Shown: in pieces, positions 9,244 through 19,277 of the stretch | How positions within the stretch are numbered: the first letter of the stretch is position 1 | Layout of the letters: each line of letters starts with the position of its first letter | NCBI RefSeq assembly: GCF_003096835.1 | Contig: NZ_QENZ01000003.1 | Location: 434,001 to 498,000, forward strand | DNA length: 64,000 bases | Direction: 5' to 3' | From: Balneicella halophila | Lineage (GTDB): Bacteria; Bacteroidota; Bacteroidia; Bacteroidales; Balneicellaceae | Program-made: the position numbers and the translations under genes | Notes under the pieces: model-generated | Database searches by the model: none | What the model saw: only the letters and a program-made list of their open reading frames with translations | What the model was told of the DNA's origin: nothing

Positions 9244-9273
9244 CTGTTGTTTGTTTTTTGGTTCGGAGGTTTT

Positions 9274-10662
9274 TTATTTGTTTCTAATAATCTGAGCCAT
9301 TAGGTCACCTTCTGCAACGAGCTCAGAACCTACATATGCATATCCGTGTATGCATATGATACCTCTTTTTAAGACTTTATTTATATATATATCAAACAAA
9401 ATAGTATCGCCAGGAACTACTTTCTTTCTAAATTTAAAATTATCTATTTTCATAAAATAGGTGGAATGTTTTTGCGGTTCTTCAATCCTGTTCAAAATCA
9501 TCAATCCACCACATTGTGCCATAGACTCTACAATTAAAACACCAGGCATTATTGGTTCATCCGGGAAATGTCCCAAAAACTGCATTTCATTGTAAGTTAT
9601 GTTCTTAATCCCGATTACTCTATCGTTAGAGATTTCCAAAACTTTATCTATCAGTAGGAAAGGATATCGATGTGGGAGTAGTTTTTTTATTTGCTGAGTT
9701 GTAAGTGCGGGTTTCGTATTTGGATCATAAATTGGAGCAGCTTGTCTAGAACTAATACTTAGAATTTTTTTAGCCATCTTTGTATTAATCTTATGACCCG
9801 GACGTGTAGCGATAACACGACCTTTTATGAAACTGCCACAAAGTGCTAAATCTCCTATTACGTCCAGTAATTTATGGCGTGCGGGCTCATTACTATACCG
9901 TAGAGGCTCATTACTGATAGAGCCTAAAGTTGAAACTAATTTTGTTTCCTTCCCAAACAATTCTGCAAGCCGATCAATTTCCGCTTGGGGTACTTCCTTG
10001 TCTAAAATGACAATGGCATTGTCTAAATCACCGCCTTTTACTAAATTGTTTTGTAGTAGGATTTCTAATTCCCTAAAGAAAACAAAGGTGCGACAGTGAG
10101 CTATTTCTTCCGCATAGTCATCGATGTCTCTCAGTTGAGCAAATTGATTAGAAAGGAGTGGTGATCCATCATAAGCTATGTGTGTATCGATTTTAAAGTC
10201 ATTGTCAGGCAAAAGAGTAACTTCTGCACCTGTGTCTTTGTCATATACAGAAATAGGTTCTCTTACTTTAAAGAATTTTCTTGGAGCATCTTGTTCTTCA
10301 ATCCCAACCCTTAGGATTTCATCTACGAATGGTTTTGAACTTCCATCTAAAATAGGTGGCTCTTCACTATCCAATTCAATTCTGCAGTTATCAATTTGGC
10401 AACCGTAAAGTGCGGAGAGTACATGCTCAATAGTCTGTAATTTAGCACCATCTTTTTCAAGAATCGTACTTCTTGCTGTATCTGCAACGAACTTTGCGAG
10501 GGCAGGAATCTCTATGTTCTCGTCGAAATCAGTTCTAACAAACCGGTATCCGTAATTTTCTTTAGCAGGATGGAAACTAATAGTAGCTTCAGCTCCAGTA
10601 TGAAGTCCTCTTCCACATAAGGTAAAGGATTCTTTTAGGGTTTGTTGCTTATTGTTTAACAT
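9274..10662 (-). CDS. lpxC/fabZ: bifunctional UDP-3-O-acyl-N-acetylglucosamine deacetylase / 3-hydroxyacyl-ACP dehydratase
   Basis: A 462-residue fusion. Residues 1 to about 300 are LpxC, the zinc deacetylase that commits the cell to lipid A synthesis, with zinc ligands in TIEHVLSAL and in HKLLDVIGDLAL, and the late CGSFIKGRVIATRPGH motif. Residues about 315-462 are FabZ, the hotdog-fold dehydratase of fatty-acid elongation, with LLPHRYPFLLIDKV and GHFPDEPIMPGVLIVESMAQ. This fusion is a well-known Bacteroidota trait and is the best single clue to the phylum here. The gene lies between lpxD (33-base gap) and lpxA (30-base gap). The fusion places the two enzymes that compete for 3-hydroxyacyl-ACP on one polypeptide. 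Confidence 0.97.
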   Translation of the reverse strand: MLNNKQQTLKESFTLCGRGLHTGAEATISFHPAKENYGYRFVRTDFDENIEIPALAKFVADTARSTILEKDGAKLQTIEHVLSALYGCQIDNCRIELDSEEPPILDGSSKPFVDEILRVGIEEQDAPRKFFKVREPISVYDKDTGAEVTLLPDNDFKIDTHIAYDGSPLLSNQFAQLRDIDDYAEEIAHCRTFVFFRELEILLQNNLVKGGDLDNAIVILDKEVPQAEIDRLAELFGKETKLVSTLGSISNEPLRYSNEPARHKLLDVIGDLALCGSFIKGRVIATRPGHKINTKMAKKILSISSRQAAPIYDPNTKPALTTQQIKKLLPHRYPFLLIDKVLEISNDRVIGIKNITYNEMQFLGHFPDEPIMPGVLIVESMAQCGGLMILNRIEEPQKHSTYFMKIDNFKFRKKVVPGDTILFDIYINKVLKRGIICIHGYAYVGSELVAEGDLMAQIIRNK

Positions 10663-10695
10663 CTTAGATTATATTTAATTAGTTAAAGATGGTAT

Positions 10696-11733
10696 TTATT
10701 TTTCAGATGTTAAATCTTTTAACTTCTGTTTCAGCTCTTTTATTTCTTTGGCTAAATTAGGTAATTTCTTGAAATAGGCATAAGATTTATAATACTTAGA
10801 AACATTCATTGATGGACTCCCCATAACAACACTTCCTTCATCTAAGCTTGAACTTATTCCTGTTTGTGCCACGATCTGCACTTTGTCGGCTATCTTAAGG
10901 TGTCCGGATATTCCAACTTGACCGCCAATCATACAATTTTCACCAATTTCCACACTGCCTGCAATTCCCGTTTGTGCTGCAATCACTGTGTTTTCACCTA
11001 CAGTGCAGTTATGTCCTACTTGAATAAGATTATCCAGTTTTACTCCTTGTTTTATGGTCGTTGCGTTGAGCATTGCACGGTCTATACAGGTATTCGCACC
11101 AATTTCAACATTATCTTCTAAAATAACATGTCCTACTTGGGGTATTTTCTCAAAGGTACCGTCTTTTTGAGGAGCAAATCCAAAACCATCAGCTCCAATC
11201 ACTGCACCTGAATGAATAATGCAGCCTTTACCAATCTTTGTGTGAGGATAAATTTTTACTCCCGCAAATAATTCTGAGTTGTTGTCTATACTTACTTTAT
11301 CCCCGATATAAGTATTCGGGTAAATTTTAACATTATCCCCGATTATAGCATTGTCGCCTATATAAGCAAAGGCACCAATGTAAACATCTTTACCTATCGT
11401 TGCTGATTTACTGACGTAGGAAGGCTCTTCGATACCGATTTTTTTAGGCTTACTTTGCTCATACAATTGTAGCAGATTAGCCATAGCACCATATGGGTCT
11501 TTTACTCGGAGCAAAGTTGTTTTTACAGACTCTTTTGGAGTAAAATTATTGCTAACTAATACAATTGAGGCCTCAGTCGTATAAATATATTTTTCGTATT
11601 TGGGATTAGCCAAAAATGTTAAAGTTTTGGGCTTACCTGCATCTATCTCTGAGACGCCAGAAACTACACAATTTTTATCTCCATCGACGGTGCCTTCTAA
11701 TGCTTCGGCTATTTGTTCAGCTGTAAATTCCAT
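10696..11733 (-). CDS. lpxD: UDP-3-O-(3-hydroxyacyl)glucosamine N-acyltransferase
   Basis: LpxD adds the N-linked 3-hydroxyacyl chain, the third step of lipid A synthesis. Starting at 11733 ([10 protein letters not shown]) gives 345 residues, the normal length; the open frame extends upstream into infB but that part has no LpxD character. The N-terminal uridine-binding domain (to about residue 100) is followed by many hexapeptide repeats, including the catalytic-His region [17 protein letters not shown], and a C-terminal helix. It begins 7 bases after the infB stop, so it is tightly attached to the rimP-nusA-infB operon. Confidence 0.96.
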   Translation of the reverse strand: MEFTAEQIAEALEGTVDGDKNCVVSGVSEIDAGKPKTLTFLANPKYEKYIYTTEASIVLVSNNFTPKESVKTTLLRVKDPYGAMANLLQLYEQSKPKKIGIEEPSYVSKSATIGKDVYIGAFAYIGDNAIIGDNVKIYPNTYIGDKVSIDNNSELFAGVKIYPHTKIGKGCIIHSGAVIGADGFGFAPQKDGTFEKIPQVGHVILEDNVEIGANTCIDRAMLNATTIKQGVKLDNLIQVGHNCTVGENTVIAAQTGIAGSVEIGENCMIGGQVGISGHLKIADKVQIVAQTGISSSLDEGSVVMGSPSMNVSKYYKSYAYFKKLPNLAKEIKELKQKLKDLTSEK

Positions 11734-11740
11734 GCATGTA

Positions 11741-14557
11741 TTATAATGTTCTTGAGAATTCTTTATTCTCGTAAGCTTCAATAATATCTCCAACCTTAAT
11801 GTCGTTAAAGTTGGCAATGTTTAATCCACATTCGAAACCTTTTGCAACTTCTTTCACGTCGTCTTTGAAACGCTTAAGCGAACCTAACTCTCCGGTGTAA
11901 ACTACAATACCATCACGGATGACACGCACCTTTGAGTTTCTGTGAATCTTTCCGCTACGCACAATACAACCGGCAATAGTACCTACTTTGCTCACCTTAA
12001 ATGTTTCCATGATCTCTAATGTCGCGGTAACTTCTTCCTTAATCTCAGGAGAAAGCATACCCTCCATAGCTTGTTTCACTTCTTCAATAGCATCGTATAT
12101 GATAGAATATAGACGTATGTCAATTTCTTCTTTTTCAGCTAAGGCTCTTGCTCCTAATGAAGGGCGCACTTGGAAACCGATAATGATGGCTTCAGACGCA
12201 GTGGCAAGCATCACATCAGACTCTGAAATCTGTCCCACAGCTTTATGGATTACATTTAACTGAATTTCCTCCGTAGAGAGTTTCATTAATGAGTCTGATA
12301 AAGCTTCAATAGAACCATCAACGTCACCTTTTACGATAATATTTAATTCTTGGAAATTACCCACAGCAATACGGCGACCAATTTCGTCAAGCGTAATATG
12401 CTTCTGAGTACGTAAAGATTGTTCTCTCTGTAGTTGTTCTCTTTTGTGTGCAATATTTCGAGCCTCTTTATCAGAAGTCATAATATTGAATTTATCACCT
12501 GCTGTAGGGGCTCCATTTAATCCCAGCATGGTCACAGGTTCTGCGGGTCTTACGCTTTCTATGGTAGTACCACGTTCATTGAACATGGCTTTTACATTAC
12601 CTGTATAGCTGCCTGCCAGCATAATGTCTCCTACGTGCAAGGTTCCTGATTCTACTAAAACAGTCGTTACATATCCACGACCTTTGTCTAATGAAGATTC
12701 TATAACTGTACCTGAAGCTCGTTTGTCAGGATTCGCTTTGAGTTCTAACAATTCAGCTTCTAAAAGTATTTTCTCTAATAATTCGTCAACTCCAGTTCCT
12801 TTTTTAGCAGAAATCTCTTGACTTTGGTATTTACCTCCCCAGTCTTCAACAAGGTAGTTCATATTAGCCAATTCACTCTTGATGCGCTCTGGGTCAGCAC
12901 CTTGTGTGTCTATTTTATTTAATGCAAATACAATAGGTACACCTGCTGCCGAAGCGTGACTAATCGCTTCCTTAGTTTGAGGCATCACATTATCATCAGT
13001 TGCAATTATGATGACTGCAATATCTGTAACTTGAGCACCACGAGCACGCATGGCGGTAAACGCCTCGTGACCCGGAGTATCTAAGAATGTGATATGTTTT
13101 CCACTTTCTAAGGTTACGTTGTATGCACCGATATGTTGTGTAATTCCACCGGCTTCACCGGCAATTACATTCGTATTTCTAATATAGTCAAGTAAAGAGG
13201 TCTTACCATGGTCAACATGTCCCATTACCGTTACGATTGGTGGACGTGGGATTAAATCTTCAGGACTATCTTCTTCCTCTTCGTTTATGGCTTCTTGAAT
13301 TTCTGCACTTACAAACTCTACATTGTAATTGAATTCACTGGCAACAAGGGAAATCGTTTCTGCATCAAGACGTTGGTTAAGGTTAACCATAAGTCCTAAT
13401 GACATACATGCAGAGATAACTTCGTTAACAGGAACATCCATCATCGTAGCAACTTCACTTACTGTAACAAACTCAGTAAGTTGAATCGTTTGCTTTTGTT
13501 GCTCCATCTGCTTTGCCTCCTCTTCCTGCTTTTGGCTGGCAAGGTCTCTTTTTTCACGACGGTGTTTTGCTCCTTTCGATTTTCCTTTTGTTAATTTTGC
13601 TAAAGTTTCCCTAATTTGCTTTTGAACATCCTCCTCATTAACCTCTTGTTTTACAATCGGCTTTCTGCCTTTACGTTTGTTCGCAGCATTAGCTCTGCTT
13701 CTATTGGCGTTATTGTTGTTAGTTCTATTACCGGGTTTTTGGTTTTTGGCAACATCCTTAACATCAACTTTAGATTTTTGAATGCGCTTACGTTTCTTTT
13801 TTGCAGGTCTTGTTGGTTGGTCTTTTAGTTCTATCTTCCCAACAACGGTAAGTCCATCTAATTTTTTTACTTTAGTTTCTAAGAAGTCCTCAGAGCTCTT
13901 ATTTTCTTCTTTTTTAGGAGCTTCCTCTGTCTTTTTAGGTTCTTCTTTAGTCTTCTGGGTATCTTTTATTGTCTTAGTTACCTTATCTTCAGCTTTTTTT
14001 ATTGCTTCCTTCTCTGCTCGTGTTTTTTTCGTAGGACGTGTCTTTTGGTTCAGTTCGTCAAGATTTATTTTTCCTACAACTTTTGGTTCGTCACCTTTTT
14101 TAATAGGTTCAGCTACTTCCTTCTCCGATTTTTCTTCAGTTTTTTCAACTTTTTCAGGTTCTTTCTCCTCTTTTAGCTCTTTCTCGGGAGTTTTCTCTTT
14201 TTTAGGTGGATTCAAGTCAATTTCACCAACAATTTTAAGACCTTTTGCTTCTTTCTTGTGAGAAATTTCTTCTTCCTTCTCCTCAGGCAATACTGTCTCT
14301 CCGGTAGTATTCACATCATCTATAGAGACTGCCTCTGCTTTGTTGGGTTTTAGAGCAATTTCCTGTGCTCTTTGTTTTAATTGTACATCAGAACTGTACT
14401 CATTGACTAGTAAACTGTATGCTTTATCATCCAATTTAGTATTTGGATTGGCATCAATTTCTACACCTTTGGTGCGTAAAAATTCTACGATAGTAGAAAT
14501 ACCCACATTAAATTCGCGGGCTGCTTTACTTAGTCTCGTTGTTTTGTTTATTGGCAT
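11741..14557 (-). CDS. infB: translation initiation factor IF-2
   Basis: IF-2 is the GTPase that brings initiator tRNA to the 30S subunit and promotes subunit joining. The 938-residue protein has an N-terminal IF2N helix bundle (residues 1-55), a long Lys/Glu-rich linker (about 90-350), a second IF2N-like domain (about 360-415) and the G domain with GHVDHGKT (446-453), DTPGHE and NKID. The beta-barrel and C-terminal tRNA-binding domains complete it. Three copies of a VVGKI-(N/E)-L...TRP-KK type motif occur in the linker (about residues 107-119, 159-178 and 236-256). Gaps are 38 bases to nusA and 7 bases to lpxD. Confidence 0.97.
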   Translation of the reverse strand: MPINKTTRLSKAAREFNVGISTIVEFLRTKGVEIDANPNTKLDDKAYSLLVNEYSSDVQLKQRAQEIALKPNKAEAVSIDDVNTTGETVLPEEKEEEISHKKEAKGLKIVGEIDLNPPKKEKTPEKELKEEKEPEKVEKTEEKSEKEVAEPIKKGDEPKVVGKINLDELNQKTRPTKKTRAEKEAIKKAEDKVTKTIKDTQKTKEEPKKTEEAPKKEENKSSEDFLETKVKKLDGLTVVGKIELKDQPTRPAKKKRKRIQKSKVDVKDVAKNQKPGNRTNNNNANRSRANAANKRKGRKPIVKQEVNEEDVQKQIRETLAKLTKGKSKGAKHRREKRDLASQKQEEEAKQMEQQKQTIQLTEFVTVSEVATMMDVPVNEVISACMSLGLMVNLNQRLDAETISLVASEFNYNVEFVSAEIQEAINEEEEDSPEDLIPRPPIVTVMGHVDHGKTSLLDYIRNTNVIAGEAGGITQHIGAYNVTLESGKHITFLDTPGHEAFTAMRARGAQVTDIAVIIIATDDNVMPQTKEAISHASAAGVPIVFALNKIDTQGADPERIKSELANMNYLVEDWGGKYQSQEISAKKGTGVDELLEKILLEAELLELKANPDKRASGTVIESSLDKGRGYVTTVLVESGTLHVGDIMLAGSYTGNVKAMFNERGTTIESVRPAEPVTMLGLNGAPTAGDKFNIMTSDKEARNIAHKREQLQREQSLRTQKHITLDEIGRRIAVGNFQELNIIVKGDVDGSIEALSDSLMKLSTEEIQLNVIHKAVGQISESDVMLATASEAIIIGFQVRPSLGARALAEKEEIDIRLYSIIYDAIEEVKQAMEGMLSPEIKEEVTATLEIMETFKVSKVGTIAGCIVRSGKIHRNSKVRVIRDGIVVYTGELGSLKRFKDDVKEVAKGFECGLNIANFNDIKVGDIIEAYENKEFSRTL

Positions 14558-14595
14558 ATAACTGAACCTTTATTCTTCTGTCTTTGTTAATATAA

Positions 14596-15855
14596 TTACT
14601 CTTCTTCTTTTTCGTCGTCAAATTCGGAACTTAAGATATCGAGCACTTCTTGTATCGTCTCAACTTCTAAATCCGTTCGGTGTTCTAATTCTTCAGCACT
14701 TAAATCCAATACGTTGCGTGCTGTATCACAGCCGATACGCTTAAGCTCATCGATTATCCATCCGTCAATTTCATCAGAAAACTCTTCCAAGTTTACGTCT
14801 TCCTCAATCTCGTCAGTAGATAGCTCACGGAAAACTTCTATTTCATAACCTGTTAATCGGCTGGCCAATTTGATATTTAATCCTCCCTTACCGATAGCTA
14901 ATGAAACTTCTTCAGGATCTAAGTGTACGGCTACGGTTTTCTCTTCTTCGTTAATATCCATGGAATTAATTCGTGCAGGATTTAAAGCACGAGTAATATA
15001 CAACTGTGTATTGTCTGTATAATTAATAACATCAATATTTTCATTGCGTAATTCTCGTACGATACCGTGAATTCTAGAGCCTTTCATCCCCACGCAAGCT
15101 CCCACAGGATCTATACGTTCATCGTAAGACTGAACGGCTACTTTAGCACGTTGTCCTGGCGTGCGTACAATTTTCTTTATCGTTATTAATCCGTCAAAAA
15201 TCTCTGGAACTTCTAATTCAAAAAGGCGTTCCAAGAATAATGGGGAAGTTCGAGAAATGTAAATAATTGGATTGTTATTTTTCATTTCTACTTTAGAAAC
15301 AATTGCACGAATCGTATCACCTTTACGGAAAAAGTCCGAAGGAATCTGCTCCGTTCGTGGCAGTATCAATTCATTATCATAGTCGTCTAATACTAAAATT
15401 TCACGTTTCCATATCTGGTAAACTTCTCCTGTAATAATCTCACCAACACGGTCTTTGTATCTATTGTAGATACTTCCTTTCTCCATATCCATGATACGTG
15501 AAGCCAAATTTTGACGCAATGATAATATGGCACGACGTCCGAAATCTGCAATTTTTACGGCATCTGTTACTTCCTCGCCAACTTCATAATCACTTTCAAT
15601 CTTTTGGGCATCAGAAAGAGAAATTTGTAAGTTTTCATCTTCAACTTCATCGTCAGGAACGATTTCTCTATTTCTCCATATCTCTAAGTCTCCTTTGTCA
15701 GGATTAATGATGACATCAAAGTTCTCGTCAGTTCCAAAACGCTTTTCTAAAGTATTTCGGAAAACATCTTCGAGTACTCTCATCATTGTTTCTCTATCAA
15801 TGTTTTTCAGTTCCTTAAATTCTGAAAATGATTCTATCAGATTGATGCTATCCAT
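14596..15855 (-). CDS. nusA: transcription termination/antitermination factor NusA
   Basis: NusA binds RNA polymerase and modulates pausing, termination and antitermination. The 419-residue protein has the N-terminal polymerase-binding domain (about 1-130), an S1 domain (about 140-205) and two KH domains, with VGMKGSRIHGIVRELRNE in KH1 and IGKGGLNIKLASRLTGYEI in KH2. The acidic C-terminus ends in DDEKEEE after one helix-hairpin-like segment, shorter than E. coli NusA (495 aa), as is common outside Proteobacteria. It is translationally close to rimP (13-base gap) and precedes infB, the conserved order. Confidence 0.97.
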   Translation of the reverse strand: MDSINLIESFSEFKELKNIDRETMMRVLEDVFRNTLEKRFGTDENFDVIINPDKGDLEIWRNREIVPDDEVEDENLQISLSDAQKIESDYEVGEEVTDAVKIADFGRRAILSLRQNLASRIMDMEKGSIYNRYKDRVGEIITGEVYQIWKREILVLDDYDNELILPRTEQIPSDFFRKGDTIRAIVSKVEMKNNNPIIYISRTSPLFLERLFELEVPEIFDGLITIKKIVRTPGQRAKVAVQSYDERIDPVGACVGMKGSRIHGIVRELRNENIDVINYTDNTQLYITRALNPARINSMDINEEEKTVAVHLDPEEVSLAIGKGGLNIKLASRLTGYEIEVFRELSTDEIEEDVNLEEFSDEIDGWIIDELKRIGCDTARNVLDLSAEELEHRTDLEVETIQEVLDILSSEFDDEKEEE

Positions 15856-15868
15856 TGCAATGCTATGA

Positions 15869-16336
15869 TTAAAATGTAATTACTTCTTTTGTTGTATTTA
15901 TTTCACTTGTTGGAATTTCTTCCAATTCTTGTACTTCTTGTTTCTTCTTTTTTCCTTTGACAACTACCTTCTTGGCGACCTCAAGTGTCAGGGTATTATC
16001 TCCGTATGCTGTAAGTTTACCATGTAGTTTTCTGCCATCTTTTACAGCAACTTCTACTTGTTTTCCAATCGCTTTTTGATATTGCTTTTCTACTTTGAAA
16101 GGATTGCCAATACCTGCCGAAGATACTTGAAGCTCAAAGTCTTCAACCTCTCTATCCAATTGTGACTCTAGCCATCGGCTTGTATTCATGCATTCTTCTA
16201 TAGAGAGTGAAGTTAAACTATCTAAGAAAACTTTGATTCTATTATCTGGTGTCGTTTTCACTTCCACCAAAAATACATCTTGTTTATCAGTTAAGTAACT
16301 GCTTAATAATTCTTCTATCTTTTCTTTTGCAATCAT
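15869..16336 (-). CDS. rimP: ribosome maturation factor RimP
   Basis: RimP helps assemble the 30S subunit. The 155-residue protein has the family features: an N-terminal alpha/beta domain with VEVKTTPDNRIKVFLDS, the segment SIEECMNTSRWLESQLDREVEDFELQVSSAG (here seen as ECMNTSR and QVSSAGIGNPF), and a C-terminal SH3-like domain (GRKLHGKLTAYGDNTLTLEV). It is the first gene of the rimP-nusA-infB-lpxDCA operon. Its leader, about 60 bases long, carries a terminator-like hairpin 18 bases before the ATG. Confidence 0.95.
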   Translation of the reverse strand: MIAKEKIEELLSSYLTDKQDVFLVEVKTTPDNRIKVFLDSLTSLSIEECMNTSRWLESQLDREVEDFELQVSSAGIGNPFKVEKQYQKAIGKQVEVAVKDGRKLHGKLTAYGDNTLTLEVAKKVVVKGKKKKQEVQELEEIPTSEINTTKEVITF

Positions 16337-16343
16337 ATTTGGT

Positions 16344-16374
16344 AATATAAAAATTGGGGACTTCTGTCCCCAAT
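16344..16374 (-). promoter_or_regulatory. terminator-like hairpin in the rimP-nusA leader (candidate attenuator)
   Basis: On the minus strand a 9-bp stem with GGGGAC/GTCCCC core and an AGAA loop is followed by UUUUUAUAUUA. This is a good intrinsic-terminator shape, placed between the operon promoter (16402-16433) and the rimP start (16336). No overlapping antiterminator helix was obvious. NusA-dependent autoregulation through leader terminators is known for the E. coli rimP-nusA-infB operon; its use here is inference. Confidence 0.55.
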
Positions 16375-16401
16375 CCTATCCCTCGCTATTTAAATCCAGT
16401 G

Positions 16402-16433
16402 CAAATATACGTCTTTTATTCTGAAAACTCAAA
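16402..16433 (-). promoter_or_regulatory. promoter of the rimP-nusA-infB-lpx operon
   Basis: The minus strand reads TTTG, 20 bases, TATATTTG: both boxes and the spacing match the Bacteroidota primary sigma consensus TTTG-N19/21-TAnnTTTG. It lies 66 bases upstream of the rimP start. Confidence 0.8.
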
Positions 16434-16553
16434 ATTATTGACATGTAGATAGTTATCTTTAATTATTTTTCACTTAGGGAGGAAGATTTTTAAGTGTAGT
16501 TGTTTATATATAGGATCTAGTTATTTTTAGAGATTATTCTCGATAAAAATCCT

Positions 16554-16561
16554 TATTTTTG
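16554..16561 (+). promoter_or_regulatory. putative tRNA-Arg promoter -7 element
   Basis: TATTTTTG is a full TAnnTTTG match 18 bases upstream of the mature tRNA 5' end. A weak TTAG replaces the -33 TTTG at slightly long spacing (23 bases). Confidence 0.55.
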
Positions 16562-16579
16562 TGGTGAAATAATTGCGAT

Positions 16580-16651
16580 GGCCCCATAGTTCAACGGATA
16601 GAATAGTAGTTTCCTAAACTGTAGATACAGGTTCGATTCCTGTTGGGGCTA
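16580..16651 (+). tRNA. tRNA-Arg (anticodon CCT)
   Basis: The 72-base cloverleaf folds fully: acceptor GGCCCCA / TGGGGCT (one G-U at position 1-72), D stem GTTC / GAAT, anticodon stem GTAGT / ACTGT with loop TTCCTAA and anticodon CCT at 16613-16615, a 4-base variable loop, and T stem ACAGG / CCTGT with loop TTCGATT. The discriminator is A and CCA is not encoded. It decodes AGG. The gene sits 16 bases before mutS and may be on the same transcript. Confidence 0.95.
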
Positions 16652-16667
16652 CTAAAAAACCAAATAC

Positions 16668-19274
16668 GTGGCAAAAAAAGTAGCAGAAACTCCGCTGATG
16701 AAACAATACAATAAGATGAAGGCTCAGCATCCTGATGCCATCTTACTGTTTCGTGTTGGAGATTTTTATGAAACTTTCTCTGATGATGCCATAAAAACTG
16801 CTGATATTCTTGGAATTACTTTAACGAAACGTGCCAACGGTGCAGCTGCATACATCGAGTTGGCAGGATTTCCTCATCATGCTATTGATACGTATTTGCC
16901 GAAATTGGTAAGAGCAGGACAGCGTGTTGCCATTTGTGAACAGTTGGAAGACCCGAAGAAAACCAAAAAGATCGTAAAGCGAGGGATAATAGAACTTGTA
17001 ACGCCGGGAGTTTCTTTCAATGATAATGTTTTAGAACATAAAGAAAATAATTTCCTCGCTGCGGTTTTTTTTGAAAAGCAACAAGCTGGCGTGGCTTTTT
17101 TAGATGTATCGACCGGAGAGTTTTATACTTCACAAGGGAACTTCTCTTATATTGATAAGTTACTTTCTAATTTGCAACCTAAAGAAGTATTATTTGAAAG
17201 AGGTAAGGAGAAGTTGTTCCGAGAAACTTTTGGAAAGTATTATACGTTCCCCATGGAAGATTGGGCTTTTCATTACCAAGGAGCAGAGGATAAGCTATTA
17301 CAGCACTTCCAAACTGCCTCTCTAAAAGGTTTTGGAATCTCTGATTATCCACTTGGAGTTGTTGCCTCCGGAGCTATTCTGCATTATTTAGAGTTGACCA
17401 AGCACGAACAAATACGACATATTACCAGTATTTCTCGGATAGAAGAAGGAGAATATGTTTGGCTAGACCGTTTTACGGTTCGAAATTTAGAGTTGTTTTC
17501 TTCCCTGCACGAAGGAGCAAAAACGCTGGTTCAAGTGTTGGATAAAACAGCTTGCCCAATGGGAGCACGTTTGCTAAAACGCTGGGTTGCATTGCCACTA
17601 AAAGAAGTAAAGAAGATTCAAAGTCGCCAAGCCGTTGTTACAGCATTACTGAACAATCCGTATGTTTCCGAAGAATTGTTTGAGACCATACACCAAGTTG
17701 GAGATATGGAGCGTATTGCTTCAAAAGCTGCTGTGGGAAGAATCAATCCCAGAGAGATTGTACAACTCAAAAATGCACTGCAAGCAATTCAGCATATTAA
17801 AGATTTGTGTACCAGTGATGGTGCTGAAGCATTGACTAACATTTCAGACCAACTCAATCCTTGCAGTAAGCTTTGTGAGAGAATTGGCAGTAGTATTGTG
17901 GATAATCCGCCGGCATTATTAAATAAAGGAAATGTAATAAAAGAAGGAGTTTCGGAAGAATTAGATGAACTTCGCAATATTTCCTTTAAAGGGAAAGATT
18001 ATTTGGTTGATTTACAGCAACGCGAATGTGAGCGTACGGGAATTCCGTCACTGAAAATAGCTTTTAATAATGTTTTTGGGTATTATCTTGAAGTTCGAAA
18101 TACTCATAAAGATAAAGTTCCGGAGGAATGGATTCGCAAACAAACTTTGGTAAGTGCCGAACGCTACATTACAGAAGAATTAAAAGAATACGAGAATAAA
18201 ATATTAGGAGCAGAGGAGAAAATTCAGGTTTTGGAACAGCAACTTTATGAGTCTTTGGTTTTAGAAATTGCTGATTTTCTTCCTTCATTGCAATTAGATG
18301 CTCAGTTAGTGGCTCGTTTAGATTGTTTGCTTTCTTTTGCTCAATGTGCACAGCAAAATAATTATGTGCTTCCTCAAGTAAATGATACAAAAGTTCTCGA
18401 TATCAAAGAGGGCAGGCATCCCGTGATAGAACAACAATTGCCTGTGGGAGAGGAGTATATTGCCAATGATGTATATTTGGACAATGATTCTCAACAAATA
18501 ATTATTATTACAGGACCTAATATGTCGGGTAAGTCAGCATTATTGCGACAAACCGCATTGATTACGTTAATGGCTCAGATAGGAAGTTATGTTCCTGCAA
18601 AAGAGGCGAACATTGGTGTAGTGGATAAAATATTCACTCGTGTAGGAGCTTCCGATAATATTTCTATGGGAGAATCGACTTTTATGGTAGAGATGAATGA
18701 GGCGGCAAGTATTTTGAATAATCTTTCAGATAGAAGTTTGGTGCTTTTTGATGAATTAGGACGAGGAACAAGTACTTATGACGGTATCTCAATCGCTTGG
18801 TCTATTGTAGAATACATTCACGAACAGCCTAAAAATAGAGCCAAAACATTATTTGCGACGCATTATCATGAACTCAACGAAATGCAAGACTCGTTCTCTC
18901 GCGTAAAAAATTATAATGTTTCTGTAAAAGAAGTCAAAGACAAAGTCATTTTTCTTCGAAAGTTAGTGAGGGGAGGCTCCAACCACAGTTTTGGTATTCA
19001 TGTTGCACGTATGGCAGGAATGCCGGCATCAGTAGTGCAACGTGCCAATGTAATTTTGGAACAATTAGAAGGAAAAACTGATAAAAGCAATTTAGGAAAA
19101 CCCGTGAAAGAATTAGCACAAAGTCGTGAAGGCTACCAAATGAGCTTTTTTCAGTTGGATGATCCTGTGCTAACCCAGATAAGAGACCAAATAGCAGGTT
19201 TGGATGTAAATAATCTCACACCAGTTGAAGCGCTCAATATTCTCAATGAAATAAAAAAGTTAACAGGGAAATAG
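16668..19274 (+). CDS. mutS: DNA mismatch repair protein MutS
   Basis: MutS recognises mispaired bases and starts mismatch repair. The 868-residue protein has the mismatch-reading domain I ([16 protein letters not shown], then [12 protein letters not shown] with the Phe-x-Glu mismatch wedge region), connector, lever and clamp domains, and a C-terminal ATPase with TGPNMSGKS (Walker A), [12 protein letters not shown] (Walker B/signature) and FATHYHEL. The start is GTG at 16668, directly before [13 protein letters not shown]; no in-frame ATG lies close upstream after the tRNA. It ends 3 bases from the convergent MATE gene, with no hairpin terminator between them. Confidence 0.97.
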   Translation: MAKKVAETPLMKQYNKMKAQHPDAILLFRVGDFYETFSDDAIKTADILGITLTKRANGAAAYIELAGFPHHAIDTYLPKLVRAGQRVAICEQLEDPKKTKKIVKRGIIELVTPGVSFNDNVLEHKENNFLAAVFFEKQQAGVAFLDVSTGEFYTSQGNFSYIDKLLSNLQPKEVLFERGKEKLFRETFGKYYTFPMEDWAFHYQGAEDKLLQHFQTASLKGFGISDYPLGVVASGAILHYLELTKHEQIRHITSISRIEEGEYVWLDRFTVRNLELFSSLHEGAKTLVQVLDKTACPMGARLLKRWVALPLKEVKKIQSRQAVVTALLNNPYVSEELFETIHQVGDMERIASKAAVGRINPREIVQLKNALQAIQHIKDLCTSDGAEALTNISDQLNPCSKLCERIGSSIVDNPPALLNKGNVIKEGVSEELDELRNISFKGKDYLVDLQQRECERTGIPSLKIAFNNVFGYYLEVRNTHKDKVPEEWIRKQTLVSAERYITEELKEYENKILGAEEKIQVLEQQLYESLVLEIADFLPSLQLDAQLVARLDCLLSFAQCAQQNNYVLPQVNDTKVLDIKEGRHPVIEQQLPVGEEYIANDVYLDNDSQQIIIITGPNMSGKSALLRQTALITLMAQIGSYVPAKEANIGVVDKIFTRVGASDNISMGESTFMVEMNEAASILNNLSDRSLVLFDELGRGTSTYDGISIAWSIVEYIHEQPKNRAKTLFATHYHELNEMQDSFSRVKNYNVSVKEVKDKVIFLRKLVRGGSNHSFGIHVARMAGMPASVVQRANVILEQLEGKTDKSNLGKPVKELAQSREGYQMSFFQLDDPVLTQIRDQIAGLDVNNLTPVEALNILNEIKKLTGK

Positions 19275-19277
19275 TCA

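Noticed and set aside
13782-14261. Long plus-strand open frames opposite infB, nusA and other genes
   Set aside because: They are antisense to clear genes, low in complexity (Ser/Phe-rich mirrors of Lys/Glu codons) and have no recognisable domain.
16554-16668. Separate promoter for mutS between the tRNA and the GTG start
   Set aside because: Only 16 bases separate them and no promoter box is present. Co-transcription from the tRNA promoter or farther upstream is more likely.
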